Of a DNA stretch of 21,179 nucleotides, positions 15,341 through 21,179 are shown one piece after another. Made by a program: the position numbers and the translations under genes. The notes beneath the pieces were generated by a model. That model searched no databases, was not told the DNA's origin, and saw only the letters and a list, made by a program, of their open reading frames with translations. Each line of letters begins with the position of its first letter. The first letter of the stretch is position 1. Origin of the DNA: an uncultured Peptococcaceae bacterium (lineage in GTDB: Bacteria; Bacillota; Peptococcia; Peptococcales; Peptococcaceae). The stretch is taken from assembly GCA_902462325.1 (NCBI GenBank), contig CABQBF010000031.1:1-21179 (forward strand), given 5' to 3'.

Positions 15341-16204
15341 TCAAGGAGCATTTACAGTGGCGAGATATTGCAGGAGATCCTGTGCCAATAATTCTCCAGC
15401 CGTTTGTGGTGCAGTGCGGCCTGGTAGTGCAGGGCAGTTCTGGTAAAATAGCTGCAATTCTTTGGCAGCCTGAGCATCAATGCCGCCTGGTGTGCTGGCC
15501 AGTTCAAAGAGCATGGCGCTTTTGGGCAGGAGACGCAGTAAATCATAGGGCAGTACAAGGGTGGGCACTGTGTTTACTATCAGTTCGCAATCGGGCAATA
15601 TGGTGGCTAATCCTTCCGGCAGCAGCGTTGCAAAGCCCATGGCGCGAGCTAGACTGCGTTTATCGGTGTCAGCTTCGCAGATAGTCACCTGAACGCCGAT
15701 GGCCTGCAATTTTTGTGCCAGCAGCATGCCACAACGGCCAAAGCCTAACAATAACAGCTCTGTATTTAAGAGAATGTAGGGCGTTTGCTGTAACAGAATG
15801 GCCAGCATACCTTCCGCAGTGATTTCTGCGTTGGCTAAGGCTAGGGTAGGAGAATGCAAGAAATCATAGGTGGTAATCTGCCGTTTTTGACATTGCTCCA
15901 CAAAAGCGGCAGGCAGATTGCCGCCAGCTAGAATTTGCCCCGGCTGTAAAATTTGTAGCAGCAGAGATAATGGCAGTGGCTGTGCTTCGTTGGGCAAAAA
16001 GACCTGACCATTGCGGGCAAACGGAACGGGACCTGCGATGCAGGAATAACGGCAAAGCTGGGTCACATCGGTGAGGGTGGCGGCTGAACCCTGATAATCG
16101 GGAACCTGATAGACAGCAGAAAGACCATGATAGCGCTGTAGAGCGGCAGCCATCCAGGTTTGTCGGGCATCGCCACCAAGTACGGCCAGAGAAAGTTCAG
16201 ACAT
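15341..16204 (-). CDS. dpaA: Dipicolinate synthase subunit A
   Basis: A 287-residue Rossmann-type subunit (SpoVFA) of dipicolinate synthase. The N-terminus has Ala-Val-Leu-Gly-Gly-Asp-Ala-Arg-Gln, typical of DpaA. The nucleotide-binding motif Leu-Leu-Gly-Phe-Gly-Arg-Cys-Gly comes near residue 154, after a stretch about naming and timing of the first domain (Thr-Ala-Glu-Gly-like segment). Val-Asn-Thr-Val-Pro and the later Leu-Ala-Ser-Thr-Pro-Gly-Gly-Ile-Asp are also family signatures. An in-frame ATG exists 18 nt upstream, but AAAGGAGG lies between the two, so the start at 16204 is preferred. It heads the minus-strand cluster dpaA-dpaB-asnB. The C-terminal end is Leu-Ala-Thr-Val-Asn-Ala-Pro, with no sign of damage, so the pair looks functional. 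Confidence 0.92.
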   Translation of the reverse strand: MSELSLAVLGGDARQTWMAAALQRYHGLSAVYQVPDYQGSAATLTDVTQLCRYSCIAGPVPFARNGQVFLPNEAQPLPLSLLLQILQPGQILAGGNLPAAFVEQCQKRQITTYDFLHSPTLALANAEITAEGMLAILLQQTPYILLNTELLLLGFGRCGMLLAQKLQAIGVQVTICEADTDKRSLARAMGFATLLPEGLATILPDCELIVNTVPTLVLPYDLLRLLPKSAMLFELASTPGGIDAQAAKELQLFYQNCPALPGRTAPQTAGELLAQDLLQYLATVNAP

Positions 16205-16233
16205 GAGAAAACCTCCTTTCATTCATACTAAAC

Positions 16234-16259
16234 AGTATATGGCAGGAAAGCAGATTGGT
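16234..16259 (-). promoter_or_regulatory. Candidate sporulation sigma (SigK-like) promoter of dpaA
   Basis: Read on the minus strand, AC (16259-16258) is followed after 16 nt by CATATACT (16241-16234). The Bacillus SigK pattern is AC, 16-17 nt, then CATAnnnTA; this matches all but the last base. The position, about 30 nt before the dpaA start, and the late mother-cell role of dpaA agree with it. It is short and could be chance. Confidence 0.35.
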
Positions 16260-16292
16260 GAGAGGGTATAAAAAAATTGTGCCGGCAAATGG

Positions 16293-16320
16293 TTGTTTTT
16301 TGAGATGTAAATGCTATAAT
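16293..16320 (+). promoter_or_regulatory. SigA-type promoter of the EamA permease
   Basis: TTGTTT (16293-16298), a 16-nt spacer and a perfect TATAAT (16315-16320), preceded by the extended -10 TG at 16312-16313. The start codon lies 46 nt downstream. Confidence 0.6.
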
Positions 16321-16366
16321 AAAGGACTAGAAAACGGTTTATCTTGTCAGAAAAGAGGTTTTTTTC

Positions 16367-17320
16367 TTGAAAACAACCAATCAAAAACAGGGATATGTTT
16401 GCATCGCCATTACCACAATCTTTTTTAGCTTAATGGAAATTGTGTTGAAATTTATCGGTGCCGATTTGAATCCCATTCAGATTAATTTTTCCCGCTTCCT
16501 GATAGGCGGCCTAGTATTATTGCCCTTTGCGCTGAGGCTGCTGCGCAAATTGGCCGGGCAGGATATTTATATGGAACCATCTGATTTGTGTTATTTTGCT
16601 TTTTTGGGGCTGGTTGGTATTGTCGTCAGTATGACGCTGTATCAATTGGCTACTATTCATGCTAACGCTTCGGTGGTGGCAGTATTGTTCAGCAGTAATC
16701 CTCTGTTTGTGCTGGTACTGGCCTATCTGATTTTGCGGGAGCCGATTCATGTGCGCAATATTGTTGCGCTGTTGCTGGATGTGGCAGGGATTGTTTGTAT
16801 TATAGATCCGTGGAATATGGATATTCAGTTTGCCGGGGTGGCGCTTACCCTGTCTGCTACGCTGATTTTTGCTCTTTATACCGTATTAGGAAAGCGCAAG
16901 TGTTACAAGTTTGGCGGTTTGGTCGTCACCTGTTTCGGTTTTTTGTTTGGCAGCGTGGAGCTGATGGTTTTAGCGCTTTTAGGGCATGTTCCCGCCATTG
17001 CCGATGTCCTTTTAGCCAACGGATTGGATAAGTTTGCTTATGTACCTTTTTTTACCGGTTATACATTGCATAATTTACCGTTGGTGTTATTTGTATATAT
17101 TGGTGTTACGGGTTTGGGCTTTGCTTCTTACTTTACTGCTATGGAAAAAACATCGGCAAATACAGCGGCGCTGGTATTTTTCTTCAAGCCGGTATTGGCG
17201 CCTATTCTGGCTTTTTTGATTTTGCATGAGCAAATTCCCTTTCATATGATGGTAGGTATTTTGTTTATTTTGTGCGGCTCTATGACGAATATATTGCCGG
17301 GCTTATTAAACCGCCATTAG
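16367..17320 (+). CDS. EamA-family (DMT superfamily) permease
   Basis: A 317-residue inner-membrane protein with about ten hydrophobic segments arranged as two EamA repeats (roughly residues 8-145 and 155-310). Each repeat ends in a family-style stretch: Phe-Val-Leu-Val-Leu-Ala-Tyr-Leu-Ile-Leu-Arg-Glu-Pro-Ile in the first and Leu-Ala-Pro-Ile-Leu-Ala-Phe-Leu-Ile-Leu-His-Glu-Gln-Ile in the second. The family exports or imports small metabolites such as amino acids; the substrate cannot be told. The start is a TTG at 16367, placed 8 nt after AAAGAGG; no ATG in the same frame fits better. It has its own promoter and stands divergent from dpaA. Its GC content matches the dpa cluster rather than the redox island, so I see it as host backbone. 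Confidence 0.85.
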   Translation: MKTTNQKQGYVCIAITTIFFSLMEIVLKFIGADLNPIQINFSRFLIGGLVLLPFALRLLRKLAGQDIYMEPSDLCYFAFLGLVGIVVSMTLYQLATIHANASVVAVLFSSNPLFVLVLAYLILREPIHVRNIVALLLDVAGIVCIIDPWNMDIQFAGVALTLSATLIFALYTVLGKRKCYKFGGLVVTCFGFLFGSVELMVLALLGHVPAIADVLLANGLDKFAYVPFFTGYTLHNLPLVLFVYIGVTGLGFASYFTAMEKTSANTAALVFFFKPVLAPILAFLILHEQIPFHMMVGILFILCGSMTNILPGLLNRH

Positions 17321-17481
17321 AAATTGAAATGGACTTATCTTTTTCCTTTGTTGTTGTTATTTTTTAAAAAGTTGCCTACTCAGGTACGTTTTTAGATAGT
17401 AGGAGAGTGAATTTCTCCGATACAAAGGATGCGTTCTCAGGTTGGTTCTTGGATGGTTTGGATGTACTGGAGGTGAAACAA

Positions 17482-17901
17482 ATGATTTCTGTGATGAAAG
17501 CGGAGGAGTTGGATAGAGTTTTGGAAATTTGGCTGGTGGCTAATGAACAGGCTCATCACTTTTTGCCGGAAGGCTACTGGAGAAATTTTTATGAGGATGT
17601 GCGTGCTGAGATTGGTCAGGCAGAGGTTTATGTCTGGCAGGAGAACGGGCAAGTGTGCGGCTTTGTCGGATTGCAGAAGGACTATTTGGCTGGTTTATTT
17701 GTGCATCCAACATGTCAGGGAAAGGGCGTTGGTTCGGACTTGATGCAGGCATTGCAGCAGCGGAAAAAAGCACTTACGTTACATGTATTTGCAGAAAATA
17801 GCGGCGCAGTACGGTTTTATCAGCGTCATGGTTTTGTCATCACAGCCCAGCAAGAGCAGGAAGACCATCTGGAATATGAAATGGCTTGGCAGGCCTCATA
17901 A
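17482..17901 (+). CDS. GNAT-family N-acetyltransferase
   Basis: A 139-residue cytoplasmic acetyltransferase. The acetyl-CoA binding motif A is clear: Leu-Phe-Val-His-Pro-Thr-Cys-Gln-Gly-Lys-Gly-Val-Gly-Ser-Asp-Leu. It is followed by Leu-His-Val-Phe-Ala-Glu-Asn-Ser-Gly-Ala-Val-Arg-Phe-Tyr-Gln-Arg-His-Gly-Phe, the usual motif B. It resembles the YjaB type of small GNAT proteins, and its acceptor is unknown. The frame is open from a GTG at 17407, but GGAGGT (17469-17474) and the GNAT N-terminus support the ATG at 17482. The 161 nt between the EamA gene and this start hold a short dyad, CCTACT (17375-17380) with AGTAGG (17398-17403), and nothing else that I recognise. Confidence 0.85.
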   Translation: MISVMKAEELDRVLEIWLVANEQAHHFLPEGYWRNFYEDVRAEIGQAEVYVWQENGQVCGFVGLQKDYLAGLFVHPTCQGKGVGSDLMQALQQRKKALTLHVFAENSGAVRFYQRHGFVITAQQEQEDHLEYEMAWQAS

Positions 17902-17915
17902 CGACATGAATGTAT

Positions 17916-17965
17916 AAAAAATGACACAACAGACAGCATACCATTTTGTCTGTTGTGTCATTTTT
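17916..17965. terminator. Bidirectional terminator between the GNAT gene and mscL
   Basis: ATGACACAACAGACA (17921-17935) and TGTCTGTTGTGTCAT (17947-17961) are perfect complements with an 11-nt loop, flanked by five A on the left and T residues to 17965. It serves both convergent genes; the mscL stop codon lies right beside it. Confidence 0.9.
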
Positions 17966-17966
17966 G

Positions 17967-18386
17967 TTATTTTTGTTGAGCTTTGAGTAAATCGCGGATT
18001 TCGGTCAGCAATTCTTCGCTGGATGGACCTGCTGTCGCAGCGGGAGCAGGTTCTTCTGTTTTTTTATGCAGTTTGCTGATTTGCTGTACGAAAAAGAAAA
18101 TGCAGAAAGCGATAATGAAAAAGTCAAAAACATTCTGAATAAAGTTGCCGTATAAAATAGCCGATTCGGCTTTGATGACTTCTCCTGCTGCGTTAACTTC
18201 TGCTGGACTTAACACCAGCTTTAATGCAGTAAAGTCGGTGCCAGCGGTGAGAAATCCGAAGAATGGCATGATAATATCGCTTACCAGAGAGCTGACAATT
18301 TTACCAAAGGCGCTGCCAATGATAACGCCAATGGACATATCCAGCACATTACCTTTGAAGGCAAATTCTTTAAATTCTTTCCACAT
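17967..18386 (-). CDS. mscL: Large-conductance mechanosensitive channel
   Basis: A 139-residue membrane protein that opens under osmotic downshock and releases solutes. The N-terminal signature Lys-Gly-Asn-Val-Leu-Asp-Met-Ser-Ile-Gly-Val-Ile-Ile-Gly-Ser-Ala-Phe-Gly-Lys-Ile belongs to the first membrane helix, and Asp-Ile-Ile-Met-Pro ends it. The second helix is Phe-Asp-Phe-Phe-Ile-Ile-Ala-Phe-Cys-Ile-Phe-Phe-Phe-Val, followed by a cytoplasmic helix ending in Leu-Leu-Thr-Glu-Ile-Arg-Asp-Leu-Leu. The frame is open upstream, but AGGAGGAAA just before the ATG at 18386 and the family N-terminus fix the start. It is divergent from the Fe-S protein gene. Confidence 0.95.
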   Translation of the reverse strand: MWKEFKEFAFKGNVLDMSIGVIIGSAFGKIVSSLVSDIIMPFFGFLTAGTDFTALKLVLSPAEVNAAGEVIKAESAILYGNFIQNVFDFFIIAFCIFFFVQQISKLHKKTEEPAPAATAGPSSEELLTEIRDLLKAQQK

Positions 18387-18522
18387 ATAATGTTTCCTCC
18401 TAATTTTGCAATCTCTGAAATTCAGTGTAGCAAATTTTCTGTAAGAAAACAAGGATTTTACACAAAAAGGAGGAATTTTTATACAGAGAACAGAATATGC
18501 GACAAATAGAGAAGGTGATACT

Positions 18523-19716
18523 ATGGAGAAAAGGTTGCGCAAAAAGTATCTGCGTTTAATTGAAGAAATGAATCAAAAATCACAACTGCGGCTGCCAGCC
18601 ATTCCGGCTTTGGTAGATTGCTTTGCCATTATGATGTCAGAAGAAGAAGCGGATTTTTTGCTGGCCGTAGGACAGGCGCACTATTCGGTAGATGATTTGC
18701 AGCAATTTTCAAAGCGGCGTGGTGATGATTGGCAGTATTTTATACAGCGTATCTTTGCTGAAGGTTTTTTATGGATGCGGGAAGTGCATGGGCAACAGGT
18801 AGCAGAGTTAGCGCCCATTTTTCCTGGCTGGATTGAAGTAGCACTGTTTCGGAAAGAGATTACGCCACAGCGGCTGCAGCTATTGGATAAATTTCAAGAA
18901 ATTTTGCGCATGGAAGAACTGCTCAATTTACCGCCGGTACGTATGTACTGGACATGGGCCAAGCGGAAAAAGCTGGAGCAGCAGCCTCCTACTATGACCA
19001 TTGCAGCGAATGGAGGCCGTAAAAAGCTCGTATTGAATCAGAAGCTACAAAGTGGCGATAGCCATAGTGTGGAAACGGCTGGAGAGATTCAGAAGCTATT
19101 GCAGCAATATGGAACGGAGGGACAGCTAGCGTTGGTACATTGTTTTTGTCGCAATATCAGTCGGTTGAAAGGGTATAGCTGCCAGTTTCATTTGCCTTTG
19201 GAAGCATGTATTATGGTGGGTTCCTTTGCCAAACAGATGGTGGATTATGGCATCGGCCGTTTTATCACGTTAGAAGAGGCCCAGGCGTTAGTGCAGGAAT
19301 GTCAACGCAAAGGCGCTGTCCATACGGTGTTTCATTATGGTTTGGATACCACCCAACCGGAAATTGGCATTTGCAACTGCTGTTGGGATTGCTGTTGCCT
19401 TTTTGGCAGCTACAATGCCGGCGGTTTGTCCAATATTGCGGTGCGGGCCCATTATAAGGCTGTGCTGGTTGCACCGGAGCTGTGCAATGGCTGTGATGTC
19501 TGTGAGCGATTTTGTCCGACGTTGGCGACCGGATTTGACAAAGCGCAAGGTCAAGTATGGCTGAAGGATGAGTTGTGCATAGGATGCGGGCAATGTGTGG
19601 ATAAGTGTGGCAGAGGCGTGCGTGCTTTGGCGGCAGAGGAACGGGACGTCTATATCCCGACGCTGCCAAAGCATAAAGCCCGTAACCATAATTTTGTGGG
19701 GTCTAGCCATGCATGA
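18523..19716 (+). CDS. Multi-cysteine Fe-S protein with C-terminal ferredoxin domain
   Basis: A 397-residue soluble protein of unknown exact role. Residues 1-110 look like a helical, winged-helix type domain (Leu-Pro-Ala-Ile-Pro-Ala-Leu, then Met-Met-Ser-Glu-Glu-Glu-Ala). The middle holds unusual cysteines: His-Cys-Phe-Cys-Arg near 206, single Cys residues near 221 and 229, and Ile-Cys-Asn-Cys-Cys-Trp-Asp-Cys-Cys-Cys near 285. These suggest an extra cluster or metal site. The C-terminus carries two [4Fe-4S] motifs, Cys-Asn-Gly-Cys-Asp-Val-Cys-Glu-Arg-Phe-Cys-Pro and Cys-Ile-Gly-Cys-Gly-Gln-Cys-Val-Asp-Lys-Cys-Gly. GAAGGTGAT precedes the ATG. Its last codons overlap hypA by 8 nt, so the two are coupled. 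A link to hydrogenase electron flow or maturation is inferred from this. Confidence 0.8.
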   Translation: MEKRLRKKYLRLIEEMNQKSQLRLPAIPALVDCFAIMMSEEEADFLLAVGQAHYSVDDLQQFSKRRGDDWQYFIQRIFAEGFLWMREVHGQQVAELAPIFPGWIEVALFRKEITPQRLQLLDKFQEILRMEELLNLPPVRMYWTWAKRKKLEQQPPTMTIAANGGRKKLVLNQKLQSGDSHSVETAGEIQKLLQQYGTEGQLALVHCFCRNISRLKGYSCQFHLPLEACIMVGSFAKQMVDYGIGRFITLEEAQALVQECQRKGAVHTVFHYGLDTTQPEIGICNCCWDCCCLFGSYNAGGLSNIAVRAHYKAVLVAPELCNGCDVCERFCPTLATGFDKAQGQVWLKDELCIGCGQCVDKCGRGVRALAAEERDVYIPTLPKHKARNHNFVGSSHA

Positions 19717-20050
19717 AGCCAGCGTAGCCAATGAAATTTTAGAAATTGTACAGCAAGCCGCTGATGCTGGCGATGTACAGAAGGTAACTGCTATCACGCT
19801 GCAAATTGGGACGTTTTCCTGTATCCAACCCGATCTTTTGCAAGTTGCCTTTGACATCCTCAGTCGAGGCACTGTGGCGCAGGAGGCAACATTGGAGATA
19901 GAATGGATGTCGGCTAAAGCTTGGTGCAGCCAGTGCCAACAGGAATATGAGATTACCTTTACCGGACGGGTTTGCCCCACTTGTGGAGCGGTGAGCAGGC
20001 AGATAACCGGAGGCCGGGAGGCGCTGGTGAAATCCATTGAAGGTGAGTGA
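19709..20050 (+). CDS. hypA: Hydrogenase/urease nickel incorporation protein HypA
   Basis: A 113-residue zinc- and nickel-binding chaperone that works with HypB to insert nickel into the large subunit of NiFe hydrogenases. The mature N-terminus Met-His-Glu, with the nickel-binding His2, is present, as is the zinc site Cys-Ser-Gln-Cys and Cys-Pro-Thr-Cys-Gly. Length is exactly that of the family. The start at 19709 lies inside the end of the Fe-S protein gene (8-nt overlap, no strong ribosome binding site of its own). Translation probably follows on from that gene. hypB comes 111 nt later. No hydrogenase structural gene is in the window. Confidence 0.93.
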   Translation: MHEASVANEILEIVQQAADAGDVQKVTAITLQIGTFSCIQPDLLQVAFDILSRGTVAQEATLEIEWMSAKAWCSQCQQEYEITFTGRVCPTCGAVSRQITGGREALVKSIEGE

Positions 20051-20161
20051 TTGGCGAAAACAAAAATTGTCCGCCTCTTTGCGATAATTGTTTAGGTGAA
20101 GTCTGCTGAGAGTGTTGTTTTTGTTTATCTAAATTTTACATGATAGAGAGAGGTGTTTGAT

Positions 20162-20803
20162 ATGAAACTGATAGAGGTGCAAACAGGGATTTATGAGCGC
20201 AATGATGAATTGGCGGCGCAGTTACAGCAAAAGCTGCATCAGCAGGGAATTCGAATTATCAATCTGCTAGGAACGCCTGGTTCTGGCAAAACTACGATGC
20301 TGGAACAAATTTTGCAGCGGCTGCCGAAAGAACAGGTAGCTGTTATCGAAGGGGATCTTTACACCGATACCGATGCACAGCGCATTGCCAGTTTAGGTGT
20401 ACAGGCCTTGCAATTAAACACAAAAGGCGCCTGCCATTTGGAGGCGGCTATGATTGCGCAGGCTGTGGAGCAGATGGATTTAACGGGTGTAAATTATTTG
20501 CTGATTGATAACATTGGCAATCTTGTCTGTACTGCAGAATTTAAAATTGGGGAAGATGTGCGGGTAGCTCTGGTCAGCGCTACAGAAGGTAATGATAAGC
20601 CGGTCAAATATCCGTTAATGTTTCAGACTGCTGACGTGGTGGTATTAAATAAAATTGATCTGCTGCCTTATTTGAATTTTGATGTGCAGCAGTTTTGGCG
20701 GGATGTGCGGGCTATCAACCCTGATGCGGTATTGATTGAAGCCTGCGCTACGCAGGGCAAAGGCGTGGAGGAATTATTGCAGGCTGCATTTTTGATGTGT
20801 TAG
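20162..20803 (+). CDS. hypB: Hydrogenase nickel incorporation GTPase HypB
   Basis: A 213-residue SIMIBI-class GTPase that drives nickel delivery in NiFe hydrogenase maturation. Gly-Thr-Pro-Gly-Ser-Gly-Lys-Thr-Thr is the P-loop. Glu-Gly-Asp-Leu-Tyr-Thr-Asp-Thr-Asp and Asp-Asn-Ile-Gly-Asn-Leu-Val-Cys are the switch regions, Gly-Ala-Cys-His-Leu-Glu-Ala holds the Cys-His metal pair at the dimer interface, and Asn-Lys-Ile-Asp gives guanine specificity. The N-terminal Cys-x-x-Cys-Gly-Cys nickel motif and the His-rich stretch of some homologues are absent. I start it at the ATG at 20162 after AGAGAGG (20146-20152); a GTG at 20153 is in frame but touches that site. The 111-nt gap to hypA has no clear hairpin. 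Confidence 0.93.
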   Translation: MKLIEVQTGIYERNDELAAQLQQKLHQQGIRIINLLGTPGSGKTTMLEQILQRLPKEQVAVIEGDLYTDTDAQRIASLGVQALQLNTKGACHLEAAMIAQAVEQMDLTGVNYLLIDNIGNLVCTAEFKIGEDVRVALVSATEGNDKPVKYPLMFQTADVVVLNKIDLLPYLNFDVQQFWRDVRAINPDAVLIEACATQGKGVEELLQAAFLMC

Positions 20804-20821
20804 ATTTTTGATAAATTTTGT

Positions 20822-20850
20822 TTGACAAGAAACGGTTCGTTGGCTATACT
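20822..20850 (+). promoter_or_regulatory. Consensus SigA promoter of the T-box transcript
   Basis: A perfect TTGACA (20822-20827), a 17-nt spacer and TATACT (20845-20850). Transcription would begin near 20857, just ahead of the T-box leader. Confidence 0.85.
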
Positions 20851-20856
20851 ATCATC

Positions 20857-21141
20857 AGACAAGATAAATGGATTGGAAAAGCAAGGAAGAGAACCAGTAG
20901 CAGACAGAACTGCCGACAGAGAGGAACCGGTTGCTGAAAGGGCCAGGACAGGCTGTGTGTGAATACGTCTCGGAGCTGCGCACCGAAGGCAGAATGCAGG
21001 CTGGTAGGCTGCGCCGGATGGCATCCGTTATATTGCTGCGATATCAAGCTGATATCGGATGAGGTTGGCAGCTTGCTGACGAAAAAAGGTGGTAACGCGG
21101 GAATTGCAGTTCTCGTCCTTTCGGGGATGGGAGCTGTTTTT
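20857..21141 (+). ncRNA. T-box riboswitch leader, candidate specifier UAC (Tyr)
   Basis: A tRNA-sensing leader that lets transcription continue when the matching tRNA is uncharged. The Stem I start has GAAGAGAACCAGTAGCAGA (20887-20905), the usual k-turn style GAGA...AGTA pattern. GGTTGCTGAAAGG follows further on. The conserved T-box GGTGGTAACGCGG is at 21088-21100. The terminator pairs CAGTTCTCGTCC (21107-21118) with GGATGGGAGCTG (21125-21136), 12 pairs including some G-U, and is followed by T residues at 21137-21141. In the specifier region GAATACGTCTCGGAGC the common GAA-NNN layout gives TAC at 20964-20966, i.e. tyrosine. The controlled gene, perhaps tyrosyl-tRNA synthetase, starts beyond the window. 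GAA (Glu) or ACG (Thr) remain alternatives. Confidence 0.87.
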
Positions 21142-21179
21142 GTATTTAACGTCTTTTTGGTTATGAGGCAAAGCAAGCG

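Noticed and set aside
17375..17403. CCTACT/AGTAGG dyad before the GNAT gene as a riboswitch or attenuator
   Set aside because: Only six pairs, no T run, and no known leader motif.
18466..18523. Upstream start of the Fe-S protein at an ATA codon (18481) after AAGGAGG
   Set aside because: The frame is open and the ribosome binding site is strong, but ATA is a very rare start, and the ATG at 18523 has its own good site (GAAGGTGAT).

Overview
The window looks like chromosomal DNA of an anaerobic, low-to-middle GC Firmicute. A Negativicutes-like (Sporomusa/Phascolarctobacterium-type) host is my best guess. The reasons are a dipicolinate synthase pair (endospore lineage), Fe-S and NiFe-hydrogenase maturation genes, a T-box leader and strong AGGAGG ribosome binding sites. 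No rRNA or tRNA gene and no CRISPR array is visible.

Layout: (1) 1-304 is the 3' end of a cysteine synthase gene (cysK-like) and its terminator. (2) 410-2360 is a tandem pair of LysR-type regulators that overlap by 4 bp. (3) 2361-3390 has no intact gene. It holds a decayed IS1182-like transposase, a 141-bp MITE-like element with perfect 12-bp terminal inverted repeats, a strong bidirectional terminator and a promoter/operator region. (4) 3415-8977 is module A: a small two-cluster ferredoxin, two paralogous NADH:flavin oxidoreductases of the 2-enoate/2,4-dienoyl-CoA reductase type, and a DASS (SLC13-like) anion transporter. (5) 9123-12799 is module B: a fumarate-reductase-fold FAD protein, an AprB-like ferredoxin and an AprA-like FAD protein. 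(6) 12864-16204 on the minus strand is dpaA-dpaB-asnB. (7) 16367-18386 holds an EamA permease, a GNAT acetyltransferase and mscL. (8) 18523-20803 is an Fe-S protein overlapping hypA, then hypB. (9) 20822-21141 is a promoter and a T-box leader whose gene lies past the window edge; the candidate specifier is UAC (Tyr).

The most interesting part is the AT-rich block at about 400-12,800. It sits between GC-richer housekeeping-like genes and next to transposon debris, so it reads as an acquired metabolic island. Except for the single transporter, its parts come in pairs: two LysR regulators, two ferredoxins, two enoate-reductase-like flavoenzymes and two FAD-binding flavoproteins. The simplest reading is import of an organic anion followed by soluble, ferredoxin- and NAD(P)H-linked reduction or oxidation of it or of a derivative. 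The two enoate-reductase paralogues lack residues usually conserved at the active site. The AprA/AprB-like proteins have no sulfate-reduction genes beside them. I cannot name the substrate from sequence alone; the pathway is a candidate for an undescribed system.
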